DNA of 34,611 nt from Desulfocapsa sp. (GCA_016765495.1 JAESPV010000023.1:1-34611); one strand, 5' to 3'; positions 17,122 to 27,546 are shown, counted from the stretch's first letter. The notes: generated from the sequence alone by a model not told the origin. Numbers and translations are program-made.

Positions 17122-18755
17122 TATTTGCCAGGAAATCTTTTCCCAAGCCCGGAATGTCTTTCTATTTTTCCTGCCACTGCGCAATCAAACACATCACGAC
17201 TCGAACTCACTTTCACGCTTTGTTGTGCTCGTGTTACGGCAGTATACAGTAACTCACGGGTAACAAGGTTTGAATCCTTTTCGGGAAGCACTACAAGAAC
17301 TTCACCGACTTCGGTTCCCTGGCTCTTATGAATGGTCAGCGCATAAACAGTTTCACAACTCCCAATCCTTCCCGGAAGTACTCCCTGCAAACTTCCATCC
17401 GCTCGCTCAAACCAGACCTTTACAGAGTCCGGGTTGCCGGGATCGGGAAGGCATATTCCCATATCTCCGTTATACAGATCAAGGCTATATTCATTTCTGC
17501 TTATAATGACCGGTCGCCCGATGTACCAGTCTGTTCCAAAACAGTCATAGCCATTTTGAGTAAGAACGTTTTCCACTGCTGCATTTATTCCTGATACACC
17601 TGCAGATCCGTGGCGCAAGGCACACAGTATTTTGAAGGAGTTAAAAATCCGAAACAACTTTTTATACTCGTCAAAGCTTGTAATTCCACCAACGGCTTCC
17701 ATGTATTTACAATACATTTTGCCGCCATATTCAGCAGCGTCCCCTTCAAGCAGAGAGACATTCGCAGGCGATCCCCCAAGCATAAGCTCCCATGCAGATG
17801 CAGCATTACCAGTATTGATTGCATGAGAAAATTGTTTTATTCCTTTATCAAAGCGATAACTTTTCTGTAATTCCACAGTGTTCCCTGGAAGGTGGGCTAT
17901 CATATCAGCAAGCACAGTTCCAGACTCCACCGAGGCCAACTGATCCTTATCCCCGAGCAGAATCAGACGGCTGCCAGGTTTCAATGCAGCCACAAGCTTT
18001 GCCATAAGAGCGAGATCTACCATGGAGGCCTCATCAACGAGCACCAGGTCAAAAAACAGCGGATTTTCGGTGTTATGCCGAAAGAACGGAGAATTACGCC
18101 TTACCCCAAGAAGTCGATGAAGCGTTGAGGCGGTATTCGGGATGCTCTCTTTTATGCTCCCGGAAACAGAGAGTTCCTGAACACTTCTATTAATGGACTC
18201 CTGCAGACGCCTTGCTGCCTTTCCGGTGGGGGCAGCAAGTGCAATTCGTAACTGCTGCCTGGAAGCGCTCTGAAGCAGAGCAAGTATCTTTACAACTGTG
18301 GTGGTTTTCCCTGTCCCCGGCCCTCCGGAAACAATGAGAAAATTGTGTTGCAGTGCCCTTTCTGCCGCTACTTTCTGCCAATCGGTTTCCTCCTCATTAG
18401 CACCGGGAAATAAAGAATCAACCAGAGATTCTTCAGCCGTCAACTCGACGGAATTTTCAAGAAGAGCAGCTATATTTTGTGCAAGAGATTGTTCATGTTC
18501 AAAAAAGCGTTGTGTATACAAACACTTCTCAAAAACACGCAGAGGCTTATCAGCGACTCCTGCAAGACCGGAACGAGCAATAAGATCCTCGGCAGCAGGT
18601 GTCACAGGAAGGCAGCTATCCCCCGTCGCAAGCCCCACAGAAAGTCTACAGACTAACTCTTGAAAGCGTTTCTGTTCGTTTCCAGTAAGCCGGGAACGTC
18701 TGGCAAGAAAGCTTGCAAATTGACTGTCCAGCAGGCGAATATTTTTCTCTTCCAT
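17121..18755 (-). CDS. recD: exodeoxyribonuclease V subunit RecD
   Basis: The fast 5'-3' helicase subunit of RecBCD, 544 aa, somewhat shorter than the ~608 aa of E. coli. Walker A is GGPGTGKTT (about 144-152), Walker B is LVDEASMVDL, motif III is LILLGDKDQLASVESG, and motifs V/VI are ALTIHKSQGTE and LLYTAVTRAQ. ATG 18755 is preceded by GGAGGAGGG and overlaps the recB stop as TGATG; a GTG 3 nt upstream is possible. Translation is thus coupled to recB. It is the last gene of recC-recB-recD. Confidence 0.93.
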   Translation of the reverse strand: MEEKNIRLLDSQFASFLARRSRLTGNEQKRFQELVCRLSVGLATGDSCLPVTPAAEDLIARSGLAGVADKPLRVFEKCLYTQRFFEHEQSLAQNIAALLENSVELTAEESLVDSLFPGANEEETDWQKVAAERALQHNFLIVSGGPGTGKTTTVVKILALLQSASRQQLRIALAAPTGKAARRLQESINRSVQELSVSGSIKESIPNTASTLHRLLGVRRNSPFFRHNTENPLFFDLVLVDEASMVDLALMAKLVAALKPGSRLILLGDKDQLASVESGTVLADMIAHLPGNTVELQKSYRFDKGIKQFSHAINTGNAASAWELMLGGSPANVSLLEGDAAEYGGKMYCKYMEAVGGITSFDEYKKLFRIFNSFKILCALRHGSAGVSGINAAVENVLTQNGYDCFGTDWYIGRPVIISRNEYSLDLYNGDMGICLPDPGNPDSVKVWFERADGSLQGVLPGRIGSCETVYALTIHKSQGTEVGEVLVVLPEKDSNLVTRELLYTAVTRAQQSVKVSSSRDVFDCAVAGKIERHSGLGKRFPGK

Positions 18756-21700
18756 CACCCTCCTCCAAGGCAGTCATAGAGTCCATCAAGTACCGAAAGT
18801 TCAGGGCGATAATAATACACACCATTGCCAGGATAGTTTGGATTCATCCCCCTGGCAAAAAGGTAGAATACTCCGCCAAAATTCTGTTCATAGCTATAAT
18901 CCGTAAGGCTAGCCAGAAGAAATCGATGCAGAACTAAAGTATAAATCCAATACTGCAAGCCATAATTATGATCACGCATGGCAGGTACAAGATTCTCTTT
19001 TGTATATTCTCCCAGAGAATCACCAAGATAATTCGTCTTATAATCCATGATATAATATTTGCCCTGATGGCGGCAAACCAGATCAATAAAACCGGTTAAA
19101 TATCCTTTAAGTTGTCTTTTTTGAATGGGCTGCACCACATCTGAAAAACTAAGCAGTGTGTTGATCTGTTCTGTGGACTCCTCACGGAGATAAAAGTAGA
19201 AGGGCATCTCTTTTAACACATCCTTTTCATCGAGATCTGCTAAGGCAAAGAGTTCTTTTCCTCTGTTATCCACAAGTGGTGTACGGGTCACATCACGAAG
19301 CAGATTCATCAACTGATCACTTTTAGCCGCAACTCCAAAACGCCTGCCTTGTGCCAGACATTCGTCTTCGTAATCATCACTTCCGGAAAGCATTGCAAAT
19401 GAGTAATCCTCAAGTAATCCGTGTACCACGTTACCGAAAGCTGCGCCAAAGGGTAAATCATAAATCTTCCCCCAATTATTTGGCTGCGCTTCAACCGATG
19501 AATCAGAAGAGCCGTGACGAATCGAATAACCTGCCCCTGCAAGCGCTGAATAACTTGTCATGAGCCACTCGGCAGGAAGTAAGGATCGGGAAAACGTCCG
19601 GCAGGAGAGCTGTGATTCTTCCATTATCTGAAAATCCAGCCGTTCCTGCTCAGCATCTTCTGCTACCACTGATCGTAATTCTACTGATTGATCGTCACAG
19701 AGACCTGCAAACTGCTCTGTCTGCTCACGGATTCCATCACAATCTGCAAGAGACAGAAGCCAGGACAACGCAGACTTTCGCGAATGTGCCACAGTCCCGC
19801 TGCCACTGACATCAGCCCAGAAAACATAACACCTGGAACTGGCGCGGGTCACGGCCACATACAGAAGTCTGACCTCTTCGGCAAGCTCTTCCTCCAAGGC
19901 AAATTCCCTTCTTGCAGCAAAATCGACGGAACCCAGATCAGCCACCTGATTGTTCTCCTCATCATGATAGGAGATACAGTTTTTTTCTTTCTCCAGCCAA
20001 CCTGAGCGGTGCCAGAGGTAGGGGCAGAATACTATCGGGTATTCCAGACCTTTAACCGCGTGCATGGTTACAACATGTACCGCATCTTCATCACTTTCCA
20101 GGCGTAATTCCGCATGTTCGCCAGCCTTTCCAGACTCCATTTGTGATGACAGATATTGTAAAACGTGTGCACAGGACAAATTTTCTTTTACCTCAACCTC
20201 CTGTACAATCTCTGTGAGATGCATAAGATTTGTAATTCCGCGTTCAACAAGGGGAAGCTTACAGAGGGCTTGAAAAACTGACTCCCTGGCAAAGAGCTTG
20301 TTCATCATGGCAAGAAAGCCCTTTTCCAGCCAGAGAGCATGGTATTCGTGGAACCGTTCCATCCATGCGTCCATAAGCAATGGATCGTTGGTTTCCCTGT
20401 AAAATGTTTGGCCATTCATGCCAAACCACTTACAGCTCATGGCTGTTCGCAACAACCTGATATCGGAAGGCTGCACCACAGCCTCAAGTACCTGCAGCAG
20501 ATCGGAACATTCTCTTGTTTCAAAAACAGTTTTTCTGCTCGACATAACAGAGGGAATAGAGGCGTAAGCCAGTGCCTCCTGGAATGCCTCGGCCTGTTTA
20601 TTGGTTCTTACAAGTATGGCAATATCGCCTGCTCGTACCCGTTTTTTTTCACCAGTATCTGTTAACAGAGAGCTTGTTTGTAATAATTCCTGTATTTCAC
20701 GCACCACATAGGACAGGATACGGGTACGACATTTACCGGAAGTCCATGCTTTTTTCCCATTGTCATGGGGAGAGTCCAGGCAGCAGTACACCATTGAAGA
20801 CTGAGCCAGGTTATCCTGCCAAAGCTGTAGATAGTCAGGGTCTTTTGCGGCACTCACTTTTACATAGGGAAGTTCATGACGAACAAAGGCATTGGGGTTC
20901 TGCAAAAACAGATTGTTTACAGCAGTGACAAGCTGAGGATTTGAGCGATAATTTTTATCTAATCCCAAAAGGAAATCAGCGGATTTTCCGGCCTGAAAAT
21001 AGGCATAAATATCTGCTCCGCGAAATTTATAGATGGCCTGTTTGGGATCACCTATAAGATAGAGATAGTGCTGCTTTTCCGTACCTCCAAAAAGTGTTGA
21101 AAAAATTCTGTACTGCGCAGCATCGGTATCCTGAAACTCATCAATTAAAGCCACTTGAAAACGACTGGAGAGAATCTGCTGCAACTCATTTTGTTTATTT
21201 TGCTCATTCTGTTCAGGGTCTTCAAGAGCACTTGCCAGCGACAACACAAGATCATCAAAAGAGACACTCCCCTGCTCAAACAATCGTTGCCGTAAACCTG
21301 TCTGTAATTCGAGAGCAAGGTGAATACGAAGGGCGAGCACTGCCTGTAAACCGGCTGCAAGAAAAGAATCAAGGATTTCATCGGCAAGAGGAAATTCCTG
21401 CAAAAAACTTCTTTTTTTGACCTCACCCCGCAACTTAGTCCCGTTAAGCATTTCGAGAAGCCCTTCTCTGCCAAGCCAGGAAAGCTTCGGTGGAAGCTGC
21501 CGGCTGGCACCCGAAAAAAACAATTCGCATTGCTGCCACCAGGAATCAAAACAATCCACAAAGCCTTTTTTGAACATTTTCTTTTCCAGCGCTTCCTGGA
21601 AACAGTGCTCAAGACCGGGGGAATTGTTCTGCCACCATAGAACAAATTTTTCAAAAGTCTCATCAAGCAACTCCAGAGCTTGTTGCGGGCGCAGCCGACA

Positions 21701-22318
21701 GGCCGGCTCAATAATATCTTCCGCCGCAACATCTTTTACACTCTGATACAGTGCTTCAGGAGTTGAGAAATGGCTCAAAAACAGTGAACAATGAAAAGCA
21801 GACAGCTTGTAAAGCATGCTTCGCCAGTAGTCCAAAACAAGCTCTTCCTGAATTTTACTGACATCAGCTGTAAGCTCCATATCAAAAAACTGCCCCGACT
21901 CCAGCGCCTGTTCCTGAAGCATTCTCTGGCAAAAAGAATGGATGGTAAATACTGCCGCCCGATCCATATCAAGGAGTGCCAGCTCCAGACGTTCCAGGGC
22001 AAGAGTCGCATCGGGAAGAGTTTCGATATACTGAATAAGAGCTTTGTCGTCACATGTGTTTTGTTTTTTACTACTCGTAAGAATAGTTCTTGCCTCAAGA
22101 AGCCTGTCCCGTATTCTTGAACGAAGTTCCTCCGTTGCGGCTCTGGTGTAGCTAACCACCAGCAACTCTTCAACAGGAACATTATGCTCCACAACAAAGC
22201 GTAGCACAAGCATGGCAATGGCATAGGTCTTTCCTGTTCCTGCACTGGCTTCCACCACATTTACACCACGATGAAGCCTTGCGGATGCAGCATCAAATGG
22301 TTTAAAAATTTCTGACAT
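18755..22318 (-). CDS. recB: exodeoxyribonuclease V subunit RecB
   Basis: The 3'-5' helicase and nuclease subunit of RecBCD, 1187 aa. Walker A is ASAGTGKT at 24-31; helicase motifs include LIDEFQDTDAAQ, IGDPKQAIYKFRGAD, VVTMHAVKGLEYPIVF and LLYVAVTRAS. The C-terminal nuclease has GFIDLVCRHQGKYYIMDYKT, matching the two Asp and Lys active-site residues of E. coli RecB, so nuclease and Chi response are likely intact. I choose ATG 22318 (GAGGG just upstream) over an in-frame TTG at 22363. This start overlaps the end of recC by 17 bp. Length matches the family. Confidence 0.96.
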   Translation of the reverse strand: MSEIFKPFDAASARLHRGVNVVEASAGTGKTYAIAMLVLRFVVEHNVPVEELLVVSYTRAATEELRSRIRDRLLEARTILTSSKKQNTCDDKALIQYIETLPDATLALERLELALLDMDRAAVFTIHSFCQRMLQEQALESGQFFDMELTADVSKIQEELVLDYWRSMLYKLSAFHCSLFLSHFSTPEALYQSVKDVAAEDIIEPACRLRPQQALELLDETFEKFVLWWQNNSPGLEHCFQEALEKKMFKKGFVDCFDSWWQQCELFFSGASRQLPPKLSWLGREGLLEMLNGTKLRGEVKKRSFLQEFPLADEILDSFLAAGLQAVLALRIHLALELQTGLRQRLFEQGSVSFDDLVLSLASALEDPEQNEQNKQNELQQILSSRFQVALIDEFQDTDAAQYRIFSTLFGGTEKQHYLYLIGDPKQAIYKFRGADIYAYFQAGKSADFLLGLDKNYRSNPQLVTAVNNLFLQNPNAFVRHELPYVKVSAAKDPDYLQLWQDNLAQSSMVYCCLDSPHDNGKKAWTSGKCRTRILSYVVREIQELLQTSSLLTDTGEKKRVRAGDIAILVRTNKQAEAFQEALAYASIPSVMSSRKTVFETRECSDLLQVLEAVVQPSDIRLLRTAMSCKWFGMNGQTFYRETNDPLLMDAWMERFHEYHALWLEKGFLAMMNKLFARESVFQALCKLPLVERGITNLMHLTEIVQEVEVKENLSCAHVLQYLSSQMESGKAGEHAELRLESDEDAVHVVTMHAVKGLEYPIVFCPYLWHRSGWLEKEKNCISYHDEENNQVADLGSVDFAARREFALEEELAEEVRLLYVAVTRASSRCYVFWADVSGSGTVAHSRKSALSWLLSLADCDGIREQTEQFAGLCDDQSVELRSVVAEDAEQERLDFQIMEESQLSCRTFSRSLLPAEWLMTSYSALAGAGYSIRHGSSDSSVEAQPNNWGKIYDLPFGAAFGNVVHGLLEDYSFAMLSGSDDYEDECLAQGRRFGVAAKSDQLMNLLRDVTRTPLVDNRGKELFALADLDEKDVLKEMPFYFYLREESTEQINTLLSFSDVVQPIQKRQLKGYLTGFIDLVCRHQGKYYIMDYKTNYLGDSLGEYTKENLVPAMRDHNYGLQYWIYTLVLHRFLLASLTDYSYEQNFGGVFYLFARGMNPNYPGNGVYYYRPELSVLDGLYDCLGGG

Positions 22319-25300
22319 TTGCCCTCTTCCAGATTGACTGATAGAACCATTCACACTGCTCAAAAAAGTTATGATCCATATACTCCTCAGACTGTTGCCC
22401 GGAAAAAAGCAGCTCCCATTCAGGCTCCATGCCTTTGTTTAAAGAATTCGCTACAGAAGCCATTGCCTTTGCGGCAGGATCACCTTTGCCACTCTTCTCT
22501 GTTTTTTCACTCTGCACCGAATACGCAACGGCAGGCTCAACCATTATTGAAGATGGTGCATGCTGCCCTTGCAGAAATAGAGCAAGTAAGTCCTGTAAAT
22601 CCTTCTTTTTTGCTGTTCCTGCCGGAAACAAACATTCAGCATCCTTCATCAACAGCCTGGTATCCACATTTTTCCCTAAACAAACAGTGGAAAAACAGTG
22701 ATGCAGCCAGGTCCGGAGCAGATCCTTTCCTTTACACTTGGCATAACGAAAGAGAAAGGAGGCATTTGGATACAGAGAATCCAACCGACCTGTTATCCGT
22801 ACACCACTAAGCACAATGTCTATATATTCATCATCGCTACGGCCAAGCTTACTCTGTTCCTGCACACGAGTGATAAAAGAGTGCTGTTCTTCCTGTTTCC
22901 TTTCAAACTCTACGTCTCCTGGAGCTGCCAATGGCCATTGCCCGGCTGCCTGTAAATGGTCTCGCAAAGTTTCCTGCTCAAGACCATTTAACGCTCCTTC
23001 TACCAAGTCCTGATCCACCAGATATTTTTGCAAAGGATCCAAAACAAAAGGTTCATGCTCTTCAAGAGTTACATTCTTGCCACCAAGCGCAACTCCCAAT
23101 ATATTCTTCACAAAATATTTCTGGGGATTTTGAAAAAAAACAAATAATTCATCGATGGTGACATGTTCAATTTTCTCTTCTTCTCTTTTGCCCTGCCACC
23201 ATGGGGTCACCGGAGGGGGCGCCTCTCCCAAAGCAATGGAGACTTCAAGGAGCTTACTCTTATAACTAAACAATGAAGACTCCTTCGTAAAATACCTTTT
23301 TGAAAAGCCATGCAAAGGATGGTGGTCAACGAGATCCACAACCCCGTATAATTGTACAAGTTCTATCAACTCCGAAATAACTGCCGATGGAGGCAGGGGA
23401 TCGTTACTGCGAATTGACTGTCCCACATAACTCAAATACAGGCTTTCTCTGGCTGACAGTATTGCTTCCAGAAACTGATACCGGTCATCACTTCTTCGTG
23501 AGCGATCTCCGGGTACAATCCGGTCTCCTAGAAGATCAAAGGGTGGATGCTGATCATTTTTAGGAAAAACAGTATCATTTAAACCCAATAGACACACTTT
23601 TCGGAAAGGAATGGATCTCATGGGCAGCATGGAACAAAAGGTGAGCTGACCACGGAGAAAACCGGAGCTTGATTTCTTTTCCTCTGCAGCACCTTCAAGC
23701 CAGGAACAAATCACTTCAAAACTGTGAGAGCTCTCATTACAACTCCCATATCCCTGTCCAAGGCCTGAGAGTATTGTATGCAGTTCAAGCAGAGCATCAC
23801 CTCCATCTGAAATAAGCAGGCTGTCCACGTAGCCCACAAGAATTTCAGACCACTGCTCAAGAGTATGAGGTTTTGCAAATGTTTCACAGGCCTGCTCAAG
23901 GATCTCACAGAAAAGAGCTAATCCTCCGAGAGGAGCAGCAAGGCTTCCTTCCATATCCTGATAAGGTAAAATACCATCAACCCTGGAAGTACCTCCCACT
24001 GCATAACCCATCATCAGGCGATCAAGCCCGCTTCGCCAGGTGCACTCTTCCAGGTCAGACAAACCACTGTTTCTCTTCTGCGCAGCAGACAATCCCCAGC
24101 GTACTCCGGATGAGACCACCCAGTGACGGATTAATTCAAGATCATTTTCATGAAGCTCGAAGCAGGGATACACCTCCTCCTTTTCAAATAAATCCAGTAC
24201 TTCTTCCCAGCCAAAACGGCTTGTACAAAGTGTAAGGAATTGGAGAAATACAACAATAAACGAATTACTGTGTGCGGGATTTCGATCTGCGATTGAATGC
24301 GGCACGTCATGAAAGATTGCTGGAATCAACCCGCTGTATTCCTGAATATCAGGTGCCATAACCACAATATCTTTCAGCATAAGATCGGGATTGTGATCGA
24401 GCCAGTAGAGGATACGATCCTTCAAAACCATTATCTCCCGATGCGGGGAGTGGGTCGAGCTTATAATTACCGAATCATCTTTAACAAATTTTTTTTCCGG
24501 AAAACGCAGCTCTCCTTGCAACAGGTCACGCTGCAGCCAATGGAGCAGACAATTTTTTTGTTCATCTTCATCTTCATCAAAGGGGGCTGCAAAACTTTTA
24601 AACTCTCCAGAAAACTGCACATCCTGAAGAAGCATTTGCTGAAACTCCCGTCCCTGCTGACCAAGAGAAGCAAGAAGAGGGTGACCACTGGAGTGAGAGT
24701 CTGAAAGACTCTTATTTAACTGCATCCGCCGCGGCATCTGTTCTGTCCAATAGGTTTCACAGGGAGATAACAGATAAAAATGGATATCACAGTGATTGGA
24801 TAATGCCTGCAAACAGCTCAAAAGTATGGGAGGAAGACTATGTACACCAAATACGGAAAGCCGTTTTGGCAGCACAGAGGAGAGATCGGATTTTTCATTT
24901 AAGTGATGAATCAGATCACGAAGAAACACTCCCCGATGCCGAACATGCCCTATTTCCTCTCCCAACAGCTTCCAGAGTTCCATCTGATAGATCTCAGCAG
25001 GATTTTCCGTAAACCGCTTTCCCTGCTCCCAGCCATCCATCATAGCAAGTCGCATGATCTGGTACTGATCAAAAACATAAGCCAGTTGCTGAGCCAACTG
25101 ATATCGTTTCATACCGCTGGCATCATGTGCCATATACCGTATCAGCAGCCGGAAGGTATCACCACTCACACCACGAAGAATTTGCTCAATCCGCCAGCAG
25201 AGTTGATCGCGGGCATACTCTTCAGCTCCTGTCTCCACACCGAGTCGATCTGCCATCAGTGCAAAAAAACGGGTTGGCAACATATATTCATAGTTGCACC

Positions 25301-25469
25301 AGGAAACAAAGCGTTCGGCAAGCCGTTGGGAGAGCATACGTTCCATGCCCTGGCTCTGGATAAGAAAATACTCTGGAACAAAAGGATCACGTTTATCGTC
25401 GAGATGAAGAACTTCGACAAGATGACGAATCAGATTTTCACTTTTATTTGAAAGATGAAGGTAAAACAT
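22302..25469 (-). CDS. recC: exodeoxyribonuclease V subunit RecC
   Basis: The Chi-recognition and scaffold subunit of RecBCD, 1055 aa, near the usual ~1120. The N-terminus FYLHLSNKSENLIRHLVEVL and the YFLIQSQGMERML segment are RecC signatures. SSTHSPHREIMVLKDRILYWL, and MLPMRSIPFRKVCLLGLND with FPKNDQHPPFDLL, mark the inactive helicase domains. It is first in the operon. No good SD precedes ATG 25469. A palindrome CTGTACAG about 80 bp upstream is too short to name as a regulator site. Confidence 0.94.
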   Translation of the reverse strand: MFYLHLSNKSENLIRHLVEVLHLDDKRDPFVPEYFLIQSQGMERMLSQRLAERFVSWCNYEYMLPTRFFALMADRLGVETGAEEYARDQLCWRIEQILRGVSGDTFRLLIRYMAHDASGMKRYQLAQQLAYVFDQYQIMRLAMMDGWEQGKRFTENPAEIYQMELWKLLGEEIGHVRHRGVFLRDLIHHLNEKSDLSSVLPKRLSVFGVHSLPPILLSCLQALSNHCDIHFYLLSPCETYWTEQMPRRMQLNKSLSDSHSSGHPLLASLGQQGREFQQMLLQDVQFSGEFKSFAAPFDEDEDEQKNCLLHWLQRDLLQGELRFPEKKFVKDDSVIISSTHSPHREIMVLKDRILYWLDHNPDLMLKDIVVMAPDIQEYSGLIPAIFHDVPHSIADRNPAHSNSFIVVFLQFLTLCTSRFGWEEVLDLFEKEEVYPCFELHENDLELIRHWVVSSGVRWGLSAAQKRNSGLSDLEECTWRSGLDRLMMGYAVGGTSRVDGILPYQDMEGSLAAPLGGLALFCEILEQACETFAKPHTLEQWSEILVGYVDSLLISDGGDALLELHTILSGLGQGYGSCNESSHSFEVICSWLEGAAEEKKSSSGFLRGQLTFCSMLPMRSIPFRKVCLLGLNDTVFPKNDQHPPFDLLGDRIVPGDRSRRSDDRYQFLEAILSARESLYLSYVGQSIRSNDPLPPSAVISELIELVQLYGVVDLVDHHPLHGFSKRYFTKESSLFSYKSKLLEVSIALGEAPPPVTPWWQGKREEEKIEHVTIDELFVFFQNPQKYFVKNILGVALGGKNVTLEEHEPFVLDPLQKYLVDQDLVEGALNGLEQETLRDHLQAAGQWPLAAPGDVEFERKQEEQHSFITRVQEQSKLGRSDDEYIDIVLSGVRITGRLDSLYPNASFLFRYAKCKGKDLLRTWLHHCFSTVCLGKNVDTRLLMKDAECLFPAGTAKKKDLQDLLALFLQGQHAPSSIMVEPAVAYSVQSEKTEKSGKGDPAAKAMASVANSLNKGMEPEWELLFSGQQSEEYMDHNFFEQCEWFYQSIWKRANVRNF

Positions 25470-25603
25470 GGAAGATAGAGAAATTATAGAATTTTTAGAA
25501 ACGGATCCCGCAGGTTCAGGAGAGTCTTGACTCGGATAGCTTTATACTTACTGTACAGCAACAAATCCAAAAAATATATAACCATACTCCTCTGCCATTT
25601 ACC

Positions 25604-26101
25604 ATGCAAATACGTATTGCCAGACAAAACGATCTAAAACAACTACTTGCCATTTATAATCAGGCAATAGCAGATGGAAACTGCACAGCTGATATTACTC
25701 CTCTTACCATGGCGGATCGCCGGGAGTGGTTTAAAAGTCACTCAGCACAAAAATATCCCATTTTTGTAATGGAAGAAGTTGATACCAAAACCATTTCCGG
25801 TTGGTGCAGCCTAAGTGGTCACCGAAAGGGCAGAATGGCTTTAGAAAACGTAGCAGAAATCAGCTATTATGTGGATCGTAGTTACAGGGGAAAAGGAATT
25901 GGCAGGAAACTCATGCAACACGCACTACTTGAAGCACCAAAGCTGGGGCTTCATAACCTTTTTGCCATCCTGCTTGATATCAATCAGGTAAGTGTGAAAC
26001 TGCTCAAGAAAAATGGTTTCACACAGTGGGGTCACCTACCCGACATCGCAGAATTCCCCGACAAAATATGTGGACAATTTATCTATGGCCGAAAAGTTTA
26101 A
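25604..26101 (+). CDS. GNAT-family N-acetyltransferase
   Basis: A 165-aa acetyl-CoA-dependent acetyltransferase. The domain starts IRIARQNDLKQLLAIYN. The acetyl-CoA pyrophosphate loop is YRGKGIGRKLM (about 96-106), followed by LFAILLDINQVSVKLLKKNGF. The overall layout (ADGNCTAD, WFKSH, YVDRSYRGKGIG) resembles phosphinothricin acetyltransferase-like PAT/YncA proteins, whose substrates vary from amino acids to drugs, so no substrate is claimed. It is divergent from recC. The SD is weak. Confidence 0.88.
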   Translation: MQIRIARQNDLKQLLAIYNQAIADGNCTADITPLTMADRREWFKSHSAQKYPIFVMEEVDTKTISGWCSLSGHRKGRMALENVAEISYYVDRSYRGKGIGRKLMQHALLEAPKLGLHNLFAILLDINQVSVKLLKKNGFTQWGHLPDIAEFPDKICGQFIYGRKV

Positions 26102-26115
26102 GACGCTCAGTGAAG

Positions 26116-26424
26116 CTACGGTACAACACCTCCACCGGCATAATCATAAATTCCATAGACAAGTCCGGAAAATATTCCTATGGTGAAAAACAACCTGAGT
26201 CGTGAATTCCAGGGAACTTTTTCTCCTCCTGCAGCATACTGGATGAATGACACAACAACAAAAGTGATTCCGGCCACATATGGAGCTGTCAGTAAAATCT
26301 GCTGACCAGTCGCCAGAAAACTGGTCAGCGGGTCTGATCCAAGACGCAGGTTAAAAAGTACATACACTACAGCTACTACATAAAATGATACACTATTCTT
26401 CTTATTTGCTTCGACAGGTTCCAT
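26116..26424 (-). CDS. small three-TM membrane protein, unknown function
   Basis: A 102-aa protein of no recognised family. Three hydrophobic segments: SFYVVAVVYVLFNL, TAPYVAGITFVVVSFIQYA and LFFTIGIFSGLVYGIYDYA, with a glycine-rich end GGGVVP. I choose ATG 26424 (SD GAGTG 7 nt upstream) over TTG 26430. This start codon directly abuts the ATG of the divergent gene at 26425 (the shared bases form CATATG), so its leader and SD lie inside that gene's coding region. It converges on the GNAT gene with 14 bp between the stops. Confidence 0.7.
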   Translation of the reverse strand: MEPVEANKKNSVSFYVVAVVYVLFNLRLGSDPLTSFLATGQQILLTAPYVAGITFVVVSFIQYAAGGEKVPWNSRLRLFFTIGIFSGLVYGIYDYAGGGVVP

Positions 26425-27546
26425 ATGCAATCACTCAATAGTCTTTATTTTCCCGAAACAATCCTGCCCCGCCATCTGCGGAACTGCCTTCTCCTGCTTC
26501 CAGATAGTCTCCATCTGTTGCAACCGGTAGAGCCGACAAAAGATACGCCGGAAGTAACGCCCGCTGATGATATTTTCATGAAACAGGGGATATGTCAAGT
26601 CCATACTCCATCTCTTCCTGGAAAAGACCAGGAACGATTCATGCGACTGCTTAACGAAATCCGAACCAGAAAAGATTCTTTCGCCGAGCAATTAAGCAGT
26701 TTAACGCTGGCTCATTTATCACAAGAAACGAACCGGGGTGATCATAGCAGGCAGGCGATTATGTCCTCGCTGCTTGACAGGCAGGTTCCAGCTGATACTG
26801 AATCTGAGGAGGAAAGCAAAAAAGCGGAACTCTGGCAAGCCCGTCTTGTTCTGGCTCTTGCAGAAATCCTTGACAGGGAAGAAGCGGAACTGGCAAGCTC
26901 TCTTGCAGACATTGATGACAGTGAATTGGCACTTTTTCAAGACCTTAAAGGAGAAGAAGCAGGCGGTGAGGAAGGCGAGGATGACAGCCCGTTGGCAGAG
27001 CTGATGCGCATCAAGGCAAAAATTAACCAGCCGCGTCCAGGAACTGTTAAGAGACGTCTTCAGGCATGGAAAACACTTTATTCTGCGACCACTCTTCCTG
27101 AAAACTTCTGGTTCTGGATGACCAGCCAGGAAGAAGCAGCAGAGCTTCTCATCAATAACTATGAAACACAATCGGGCAGAAATGGAGTTCCTTTACTCCT
27201 CCTTGACCTGCCCGAACAGATCTATATGAGAGATACAGATGGACTTGAAAACATTAAAAACTTTCAGGAGAAAGCAGCAACAGTTCGCCGGGATATCATA
27301 GAAAAACTAAGCAGCATCGTCAGCAAAGAACACCTGAATGTTGTTGATCCTGTTGCCCTGCTTCCTGATGCCGGTATTCTTACCCGTGACTGGAATGATC
27401 TGATTGAATATTGTTTTCCGGAAGAACGTTTTGGTCGAAAAAAGCTGGATCTTCAATTCCTGGCCAATATCTCTTTAGGTCAACTTGTTAGTGGAAAAAC
27501 AACAAATAAACTTTGCCATAGCATCGTGGCACTCTACAGGGACTAA
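26425..27546 (+). CDS. conserved-looking hypothetical protein, unknown function
   Basis: A soluble 373-aa protein that I do not recognise. It starts MQSLNSLYFPETILPRHLRN and is mostly helical, with repeated leucine-rich stretches. A strongly acidic linker lies at about 172-188 (LKGEEAGGEEGEDDSP). The C-terminal half is more globular (FWFWMTSQEEAAELLINNYE, LLLLDLPEQIYMRDTDG, DWNDLIEYCFPEE). There is no signal peptide or membrane segment. The SD may be AGGTT 5 nt before ATG 26425. A real gene is supported by its length and by codon-like composition throughout. The only functional hint is the divergent membrane protein. Confidence 0.75.
   Translation: MQSLNSLYFPETILPRHLRNCLLLLPDSLHLLQPVEPTKDTPEVTPADDIFMKQGICQVHTPSLPGKDQERFMRLLNEIRTRKDSFAEQLSSLTLAHLSQETNRGDHSRQAIMSSLLDRQVPADTESEEESKKAELWQARLVLALAEILDREEAELASSLADIDDSELALFQDLKGEEAGGEEGEDDSPLAELMRIKAKINQPRPGTVKRRLQAWKTLYSATTLPENFWFWMTSQEEAAELLINNYETQSGRNGVPLLLLDLPEQIYMRDTDGLENIKNFQEKAATVRRDIIEKLSSIVSKEHLNVVDPVALLPDAGILTRDWNDLIEYCFPEERFGRKKLDLQFLANISLGQLVSGKTTNKLCHSIVALYRD

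Noticed and set aside
25540..25570. CTGTACAG palindrome as a LexA box upstream of recC/GNAT.
   Set aside because: Only 8 bp, does not fit a known LexA consensus with confidence, and is not repeated before recA.
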